A program made the translations under genes and the position numbers. Below, piece by piece: positions 8,919 through 15,370 of a DNA stretch of 18,543 nt. The stretch is from Cyclostephanos tholiformis. Its lineage: Eukaryota; Bacillariophyta; Thalassiosirophyceae; Thalassiosirales; Thalassiosiraceae. Position 1 is the first letter of the stretch, and each line of letters begins with the position of its first letter. Under the pieces are notes generated by a model, which was not told the origin of the DNA, did no database searches, and saw only the letters and a list, made by a program, of their open reading frames with translations. The DNA lies in NCBI GenBank assembly GCA_036939975.1, contig JALLPB010000280.1, forward strand, positions 1 to 18,543. The letters run 5' to 3'.

Positions 8919-11260
8919 TTAGCTTGTGAAGGGGAAGGTCCGCCTCACATACTCCTGAAAACAATAAAAGTCCAGATTGACTTGATTGTGGTAACTAAGC
9001 GCTATTTTGGCCACAAGCTGAGATCGGGAACGGGGCAATGATATTGTAAGTTCATTGAGTAATTGCATTGCCCTCCGATTCAAAAACTGATGATTGTGTG
9101 ACAAAGAAGTAAAATGTAGGTCTCTGGAAAGCACCTTACTCACATCACTCCACCGTCGTCTACTGCGATCCCCAGCTAAAAGTAGTTTTATGACATGCTT
9201 GAATTGTCCAGGTGACTTGGCAACTGTACCTCTGACATGCTGTGTACCAAATGTTCAACACCCTAGGTTTAACCACATGTAAAGGAACAAATCATATTCA
9301 GGCAAAAATATAGGCTTACCGCTGTGGCAGTTTCCTTTGCAATTTGCTCCACAAACTCGCTGAATGCTCTGGGGTACGTCAGTGTGCTCACGTCAAATGA
9401 AGACTTGTAGGGAGATCTCTGGCGAACAATGTACGAATCTCCATCGATATTCAAATAACCAACATATGGGTCTGTGTATGATGTGAGTCGACGCTGTGCC
9501 TGAGCTGCACGATCTGCTTCGTTTCTAAACAAGTATTTATACCATGATTTGACGTCTGGATCAAAGAAATCGACTTCCTCTAATATCCTTGATACTGCCG
9601 ACACGGGTTCGTATTTCACATCCAAGATCACTGATGAGGTCAAGACACCCTCGTCTTCGTCTATCAGCATACCCTCTCCCTTCAGCAGAACATAGTACCG
9701 ATCGACGCCGTAGGATCCGATGCCCGAACCAACTCGCTGTGCCACATCTAACACTTTGAAAAAATCGTCATCCCAGCCCCGCACTTTCCATCCCATGTGC
9801 ATCATCGATGCACCATATCTTGTGGAGGTGATCTCGTCGCGTATTTTCTTCTCAATATGCGGCGGCACATCTTCGAGGCGCGTGTAGTCGTTCCTTGTAA
9901 ATCGCCTCATGCCATCGCTTCCCAATTCGGTAAACTTGTGCATTTGCGTCGCGAGCGACATATCGCTTTCCACATCGCGCAAAAAGTCCCTCAATACCCC
10001 CGTGGACGTTTGCGCGTCCAATTCGAACAGCATATCCGCATCCCCCCCGACGTAATCGATCGCCGTCTTGACGTACGTGTAGGTGAATGCCTCCAGCGCA
10101 TCCCTGACATCATCCTCGACGAACCCATTCGTGAAGCCGTGATTGCATATCGACACCGCGACTCGCAGAACGTCGATGTGAAAGTCGAATATAGCCGCCT
10201 CGTCGAAGTCATTCACCGAGAATACCACATACCCGCCCCGATTCCTCCATGCTCCGAAATTCGACAAGTGCTGATCCCCCGTTATCCACGTCCACGTGCT
10301 CTTGAGCGACATCGGCGTTCCGTCGTCGTACTTGGCATCCTTGAGCAGGACGAGGTCGTCGAGGTTGATGCTCTTGCCCTGTTCGGACCCCCACCGTCCG
10401 TTACCGAAGTCCTTCCAGAACAATAAAGCGGTGGCGCGGTAAAAAACGTTAGCATCGACCGATTGGGCGATGTACTTCTCGCGTAGGAAGCCCATATCCA
10501 TCACCCCCTTGTTGAGGTCCTCGAACGTTTGCACGACGTAGGGACACCTCTCGTAGGCCTCAGGTACGGGAACATCCCTACTATTACCGCCGCCCCCTCC
10601 ATCGGCGTCGTTGGGGATGAGAAGTTTGGGTGCTGCCACGTCGTCATCATTATAGTTGACGTCCAATTTCAAATCCCATCCTAACTCAACATCGTCGACC
10701 GGGGATTCATCGACGTCAATCTCATACCGCTCCGCTCCCTTCTTCCCCGCCTTATCCTTCTTTACCTTGGCCTTGACATTTGTTGTTATGCGACCATTTC
10801 CCGATGTCTGTTCGAGAGCGCCGGTGGGCCAATCCTTCGCACTCCATATCCCGTCGTTCAAGGGCGAATCCACCCCGGCGTCGAATTTCATATTCGAGTC
10901 GTGGTCCTCCGCCAACGCCATCATGTAAACGATGTCCACGCCGAGGACAAGACCGAGGGATAACATCCCGAGCATGGCCGCCCACTGGAATGCCACTCGC
11001 GTGTCGCTATTCCTCGACGACGATCCGAGGCTGTCGCTGTGGGGATGACGATGACACTCGGGATTGTTGCAGCAGTCTTGCGGACTCGTGAGCGTCGACG
11101 GCGCGATCAATCGCGATAGCTCGGAGGGCAGAGTATCGTCGTCCCGCGGTCTCTTGTAGGATATTTCCCTCGGCAACGGAGGAGGCGAGGCCGTTCTCGC
11201 TGCCTCCTCATCGATCGGATCATCGCCTATTTTATTATCATCCCTCCGTGGGGCGCTCAT
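8919..11260 (-). CDS. DUF2252 family membrane protein, three exons
   Basis: Proposed exons on the minus strand are 11260-9320, 9239-9144 and 9017-8919, giving 711 residues. The introns are 80 bp (GTAAGC...ACACAG) and 126 bp (GTGAGT...CTCAG), both phase 0. Without splicing the frame ends at 9269 after 16 unrelated residues. The spliced tail instead gives an A-x2-Y-x2-Q-V-x2-D-F pattern (ALSYHNQVNLDF), the usual end of the family. Core motifs are GDQHLSNFG at 328-336 and NDFDE at 350-354; they resemble the catalytic-loop and metal-site motifs of kinase/aminoglycoside-phosphotransferase folds. The biochemical function of DUF2252 is not established. The 90-residue N-terminus is disordered and holds a Cys/His patch (CCNNPECHRH). 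It precedes one predicted membrane helix at about 90-116, suggesting a membrane-anchored protein with the large domain on the far side. Exon 1 is secure; exons 2 and 3 are predictions. Confidence 0.85.
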
Positions 11261-11431
11261 CGCTCGTTGCCAAATATCTGACAGAAGACCTTTCTAATAA
11301 TAAGAATCTCTCTCTCTCTCTCTCTTGATCGAGAGGGATTGACGGTGGACGTACAAGAGAGGGCGTTTCTTAAGACTCGAAACGAGGTAGGTGGCTAGGT
11401 AGTTGCTCCCTCTCTACGACTGCCTGGAATA
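11261..11431. promoter_or_regulatory. Short divergent promoter with (TC)9 repeat
   Basis: These 171 bases separate the DUF2252 start (minus) from the small ORF at 11432 (plus). A perfect (TC)9 tract lies at 11307-11324. Pyrimidine tracts are common in short eukaryotic promoters and 5' UTRs. No other element could be assigned. Confidence 0.4.
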
Positions 11432-11674
11432 ATGCCTCCGATAATGATCACTCCATACGATGCCACCCCAGAGTTCGAAGGGTTGGTAGTACACAGACAG
11501 AATATACCATGTCAGAGGCATTCTGTGGTTGAACCTCTGCACTTTTTTAGGAGTTCTCAACTACTTTCTCATCCTTTGATTGGGTGCAATTTCGCGCATG
11601 CTCACAAGATATTGCTCGAGGGAGCGGATGACGAGAATAAGAAGTTTCATACTACCGTTCGATACGCGGCGTAA
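11432..11674 (+). CDS. Small unrecognised ORF, 80 aa, possibly a first exon
   Basis: The frame starts at an ATG with A at -3 and encodes a non-repetitive, mixed-composition protein containing LLSHPLIGCNFAHAHKILLE, then an acidic DDEN and VRYAA. No domain is recognised and no signal peptide or membrane helix is seen. GTAAGC at 11671 is a fair splice donor. AG acceptors near 11744-11749 would give an intron of about 75-80 bp, similar to neighbouring introns, but would add only one to a few residues. The pogo transposase begins 235 bases downstream, so this could be a short intact host gene or the 5' part of a gene cut by the element. Between 11675 and 11909 nothing else is recognised. Confidence 0.35.
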   Translation: MPPIMITPYDATPEFEGLVVHRQNIPCQRHSVVEPLHFFRSSQLLSHPLIGCNFAHAHKILLEGADDENKKFHTTVRYAA

Positions 11675-11909
11675 GCATTGAAAAACAACACATTTTGAGA
11701 AAGCAAGTACTCTAATTTTCTTGCAATGTCCGTGATGGCGCGCAGATAGTTTTTTGTATGATTCCTCTGTTGACACCATTTAATATTTTTTTCTCGAAAC
11801 ACAGCTTAATAATGTACCTGTTCCTACGTTCATGCTTGTGTGTCCGGGCCCACATGTCACATCCTAAAACACAACCCAGCGCACAACTTGGAATGCTCCA
11901 TTTTCTAAA

Positions 11910-12755
11910 ATGAAACATCACATCTACTGCAGGAGTGGCATCTCTCATGTGCGGAAGCTCAACCGAATTGAAGGCCGTTCCGCCAAGCGCAATCGGTACT
12001 CAGCCCAAGAGAAGATGAAGATCCTTGGTGTCGTTGAGACTATGGTTGAGGAACAGCACCTAACTTACGCTGAAGCAGCTTCTGCTCTGAGCATCGACCA
12101 GTCCATGATTTCGCGTTGGAGAGAGAAAGAAGATGCATTGCGATCGATCGAGAGGCCCAATGCACTACAGCTGCATACGGGACCTCGTTCTATCCTCTTG
12201 GACATCGAATCTGACCTCTTGGAATTCATTGATTCCTGGCGTAGCAAGGGCCTGCCTGTGAATCGCATCGCACTCATGCGAAAGGCCCAAAGTTTGAAGC
12301 CCGAGTTACTTAGGAAGTCAGCGCATGCGGTGAAGATGTCAATTTCTCGCTTCATGAAGAAGAATCGACTCTTGCATCGCATGGCCACCCACAAGGCCCA
12401 GCGTCACCCAAGTGAGGTTGAGAATGAGGCGCTAGAATTTCTAGACTACATCCGCCCAATTCTGATCGAGCCGAACCGTGATCCTGATTATATCTACAAT
12501 ATGGATCAGACTCCAGTTTGGATGGCGATGGACACGAAGACGACCATCGATAAGGTAGGTGCGCGGACTGTTAATTTGCGTACGGCAATGTCCGATACGA
12601 AGCGCGTGACGGTGGCTGTCACTTTGACTGCCTCAGGCCGCCGCGTGAAATCGATGGTTGTTTTTAAAGGTAAGAAAAAAATATCAAATTACTACTTATC
12701 ATCAATCAACTCAACTCATTTGATCTTTTCGTCATCGTCATCGTCGTCGTCGTCA

Positions 12756-12790
<35 letters not shown>

Positions 12791-13824
12791 TCGTCATCGT
12801 CGTCGTCTTGTCGTCGTCGACGACGATTGTCGTCGTCGTCGTCGATCGTCGTCGTCGATCGTCGTCGTCGTCATCGTCGTCGTTGTTGTCTTTTCGTCGT
12901 CGACGACAATCATCGTCATCGTCGTCGTCGTCAATGTCTTTTCGTCGTCGACGACGATCATCATTGTCGTCGTCGTCATCTTCATCGTCATTTCGTCGTC
13001 TTCGTCGTCTTCGTCATCGTCGTCGTCGTCGTCGTCGTCATCGACGACAAATAGGTAAACACGATGGGCATATCGCGAAACGCGAACTTCCAACTCTCCC
13101 GATGGAGCTCATTTATGCCTGCCAGGACAAGGCATGGTTCGACGAGGGTGTGATGATCAAATGGATCGATCACATCCTCGCGCCTGATGTTAGGTCCGCC
13201 GCGCAAAAAGGAATCGTGCCCATCCTCTTCCTTGATTCCTTCTCGGTGCACATGAAGGCATCGGTCGTGAATAGAATTCAGGATCTTGGGGTACAGGTGG
13301 AGTTCATTCCACCCGGATGCACCGGACTCCTCCAGCCGGTAGATGTCGGCTATAACAAGGCGTTTAAGGCGAAGTTGCGGACTCAATACAATGAGTGGCT
13401 CTTCGAGCAGGATCCTGACCTACCAATCCCTGCCACCACTCGTCGCGACGTCTCCGATTGGATCATCACAGCAGAGAGGAACATCACGGACGAAACAATC
13501 AAAAATTCCTGGAGGAAGACGGGGTACTCCTACTTCGGAGTGTTTGAGCGTGATGGTGTGTTTCAGGGAGACGATGCGATTGTTGGCGATGACCCTAACG
13601 AGCCGGACAACGTTGAGTTTGGTGGCGAGGCGTACGTCGACACTTCGTTTGAATTGGAGGATCGAAACGAGGCCGACAACGTCGAGTTTGGTGGCGAGGC
13701 GGACGTGTTGGACATTTCGTTCGAATCGGAGGATTCGTTGGAATCTTCCGCTTCGATTGTTGGCAATCATGACCCCAACGAGCCGGAACACGTTGAGTTT
13801 GGCGGCGATGCGAATAATTTTTGA
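11910..13824 (+). CDS. pogo/Fot1-like DD35D transposase with one microsatellite-filled intron
   Basis: Exons are 11910-12669 and 13055-13824, joined across a 385-bp phase-1 intron (AAAG|GTAAGA ... AAATAG|GT). Splicing gives 509 residues and restores the conserved strand, VFKG followed by KHDGHIAKREL. In order the protein shows a psq-type helix-turn-helix (about 33-75), a second CENP-B-type DNA-binding region (about 95-155, IDSWRSKGLPV ... RFMKKNRLL), and a DDE_1 catalytic core. The catalytic aspartates are D199 (YNMDQTPVW), D314 (LFLDSFSVH) and D350 (GLLQPVDVGYNK), with exactly 35 residues between the last two. That is the DD35D spacing of Fot1/pogo-type elements. The acidic C-terminus is made of degenerate repeats. 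An in-frame TAA at 11865-11867 limits the start. No stop or frameshift interrupts the spliced frame, so the transposase may be functional. No terminal inverted repeats were found by eye. Confidence 0.85.
12725..13050 (+). repeat. TCG/ATC trinucleotide array inside the transposase intron
   Basis: About 325 bases are almost pure TCG with scattered ATC, TTG and TTT interruptions. The array lies wholly inside the predicted intron (12670-13054). It is not uniform. The palindrome TCGTCGTCGACGACGA occurs at 12811-12826 and 12942-12957, with a shorter form at 12896-12907, and a block beginning GTCTTTTCG recurs with a 48-bp period (12888 and 12936). Long reading frames across it on both strands, encoding Ser, Arg, Val or Asp runs, are artefacts of the repeat. 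Confidence 0.9.
13591..13815 (+). repeat. Degenerate coding repeats in the transposase C-terminus
   Basis: Three units encode the core NE(P/A)(D/E)(N/H)VEFGG(E/D)A, starting near 13597, 13666 and 13777. Units 1 and 3 also share the upstream block AIVG, then DPNEP, indicating a longer duplication with internal divergence. They form an acidic tail downstream of the catalytic domain. Confidence 0.8.
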
Positions 13825-13945
13825 TAATATTAATTTATTGAAAATAAGATTCATATATTATTTTGATAATAATATTTATTTTAATAATATAATTAATTAA
13901 TTTGTTCGTTATCAATTATAGAAAGTTCTTATTGATTATAACTAT
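13825..13945. other. AT-rich spacer between convergent genes
   Basis: This tract of about 120 bases is nearly all A and T (many TAATA and ATTAATTAATT runs). It separates the 3' end of the pogo transposase (plus) from the 3' end of the zinc-finger gene (minus). It is sharply different from the GC-rich DNA on either side. It probably holds the 3' processing signals of both genes and possibly the pogo element's end. No specific signal was assigned. Confidence 0.6.
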
Positions 13946-14592
13946 AGACAACGTACGGGCGCATCCCCAAGGACCTTCGCCACACAGCACCCACGGTTGC
14001 GGTGGCGCTTCTGGCGCTTTGTTATGTTCAGTGATCGAGGGGAATATACCTCGATCACGCGCGCGTACATTCCATCATAATCAGCCGCACGACAAATTGC
14101 AAGATGCCTGGGCAAATAGCCTACCTTGCACGTCATCACACCATTTCCCACAACGTATGCCACAAGGCAATCCTCCTCATCACCCGTGGTGGGAGAGATA
14201 ACCGTTTCCTTACGGATACGGACCTTGCTTCCCGGGACGAGCTGCATTCCACACACTTCGTGGGCATGGCACGACCTGCCATTCTCGCTCGTCTCCGTTC
14301 CCACAATGTCGACCATCGTCCCTCGCAAGCGATCAACGAGAAGGGCTCGATCAACGACATGACGAGGAATGACAGAGTCAGCACCATCGGAGGCTTCCCG
14401 GACGATGACGTGCTGCTCAGAGCGCATCACGTACGTCGTCCGGGCGGTGGCTGCCGGAGCGCTGCCCGCCAGAATCTCATACCGGCGCGGATTCACGGCG
14501 CGGCAGGACGAACAAGGGAGCTGCTCCCTTCCACGGTTGGTGGCGGCACAGTCCCCGCACTCCCATGCAACCTGGCGGAGCGGCGAAGGCAT
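13942..14592 (-). CDS. RanBP2-type zinc-finger protein of an uncharacterised family
   Basis: This 216-residue frame is intact. Near the N-terminus WECGDC ... N ... CSSC (about residues 10-30) matches the RanBP2/NZF zinc-finger pattern W-x-C-x2-C-x3-N-x(6,7)-C-x2-C, a fold that often binds ubiquitin or RNA. The rest has a dense pattern of conserved-looking residues: SENGRSCHAHEVCG, a basic VRIRKE strand, MTCKVGYLPRH, and near the end KRHRNRGCC. The GYLPRHLA segment recalls HIRAN domains, but the full Cys/His pattern points more to a separate family that I recall from protist genomes without a function; both readings are uncertain. A 270-bp block of this gene is repeated at 15101-15370. A broken ubiquitin-protease fragment lies immediately upstream, which hints at a ubiquitin-related context. 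The upstream CA-rich stretch (14593-14647) ends at an undetermined base. Confidence 0.65.
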   Translation of the reverse strand: MPSPLRQVAWECGDCAATNRGREQLPCSSCRAVNPRRYEILAGSAPAATARTTYVMRSEQHVIVREASDGADSVIPRHVVDRALLVDRLRGTMVDIVGTETSENGRSCHAHEVCGMQLVPGSKVRIRKETVISPTTGDEEDCLVAYVVGNGVMTCKVGYLPRHLAICRAADYDGMYARVIEVYSPRSLNITKRQKRHRNRGCCVAKVLGDAPVRCL

Positions 14593-14647
14593 TTTGATGT
14601 TTTTGGGGGGTGGGTTGGTGTGGTTGTGTGTGTTTTGTGCGTGGTTT

Positions 14648-14648
14648 N
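14648..14648. other. Undetermined base at a composition break
   Basis: The only N in the window lies between a TG-rich stretch (14593-14647, upstream of the zinc-finger ORF) and AT-rich sequence encoding the end of the ubiquitin-protease fragment. The protease similarity stops exactly here. The position may be an assembly join rather than a simple miscall. Confidence 0.7.
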
Positions 14649-15100
14649 CAAATCATCGTATTGATCAATCTAACAAATTCATAGTTCATCTTGAAACATT
14701 TCTGGTTGTCTCGCAGAATAACATTGAAAAGTGGTGTGAGATGGTTGCAACTTGCTATTGCCTGAAAAATTGCATTTGAATAGCAAATGACACTTTGATT
14801 TTGTAGGCCCGCATTCCTCCACACAACCTTTCGGCGGCATGTTGCATGTTGAATTTCTCTCTCAGTTCCATCATATTCTGTCTCATCGTCATGTAATGTG
14901 TTTTGTTATGTAGTCATATGTTCCATTACGTTAATATTTTCTGATCTGGCTAATGATGATAGACTCAATCTATTGTCTCTAACCAATGTTCCATTTTTGG
15001 ATATCTTTGATATCATGGATGATCTATAATGATGACGTAGTTTCATTTTCCGCGTAGCCCTTTCATACAAAGAAAATTTGTCCTTCAACTTATTAAGTAT
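14649..15100 (-). pseudogene. Ubiquitin-specific protease (peptidase C19) fragment
   Basis: On the minus strand one frame runs from about 15095 to the N at 14648. It carries the USP catalytic-cysteine box in the form GLQNQSVICYSNAIFQ (14808-14761). The family pattern is G-L-x-N-x-G-x-T-C-Y-x-N. Here the active-site Cys, the following Tyr and the Asn are kept, while the usual Gly and Thr are replaced. The next residues (AIASC, then PLF) also fit a USP. About 35 codons upstream of the box a TAA (14906-14908) interrupts the same frame; both sides look coding, and CAA to TAA is the simplest origin. The histidine box of a USP is absent because similarity ends at the N. It is therefore an N-terminal remnant of a deubiquitinase. 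It lies downstream, on the same strand, of the truncated copy at 15101-15370, in another frame. Confidence 0.65.
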
Positions 15101-15370
15101 TGGGAGAGATTGTCGTTTCCTTTCGGATATGTACTTTGGTTCCCGGGACAAGCTGCTTGCCACACACTTCATGGGCATGGCACGACCTGCCATTCTCGCT
15201 CGTCTCTGTTCCCACAATGTCAATCATCGTCCCTTGCAAGCGATTGGCAAGAAAGGCTCGATCAACGACAGGACGGGGAATGACAGCAACACAACCATTG
15301 GAGGCCGCCCGGACAATATCGTGCTGCTCGGTGCGCCTCACGTACATCGTCCGGGCAGTGGCAGCAGGAG
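15101..15370 (-). pseudogene. Truncated second copy of the zinc-finger gene's middle part
   Basis: This 270-bp block aligns without gaps to 14190-14459 of the intact gene, in the same orientation. Its 90 codons stay open and about four fifths of the encoded residues are identical by hand alignment, including SENGRSCHAHEVCG. It lacks both the N-terminal zinc finger and the C-terminal VGYLPRH and HRNRGCC segments. Similarity ends abruptly on each side: at 15370 next to the 3' end of the retrotransposon and at 15101 next to the protease fragment. The edges lack AG and GT, so it is not simply an exon. It is probably a recombination or insertion remnant of a family member. Confidence 0.75.

Noticed and set aside
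9797..10426. Plus-strand frame of 209 codons opposite DUF2252
   Set aside because: It is antisense to the GDQHLSNFG and NDFDE core of DUF2252 and has no domain of its own.
12805..13050. CRISPR-like array from the spaced palindromes
   Set aside because: The units are a degenerate trinucleotide repeat without unique spacers, in a eukaryotic intron.
12725..13093. Long reading frames on both strands across the TCG array, encoding Ser, Arg, Val or Asp runs
   Set aside because: A TCG repeat lacks stops in most frames. The region is bounded by good splice sites whose use restores the transposase core, so these are repeat artefacts.
11675..13970. Terminal inverted repeats of the pogo element
   Set aside because: The upstream sequence (11675-11909) and the reverse complement of 13825-13970 were compared by eye, and no convincing inverted match was found.
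14104..14664. Plus-strand open frame of 186 codons opposite the zinc-finger gene
   Set aside because: It is antisense to a frame with a clear Cys/His pattern that is duplicated in frame at 15101-15370. The plus-strand translation shows no domain and runs into the N.
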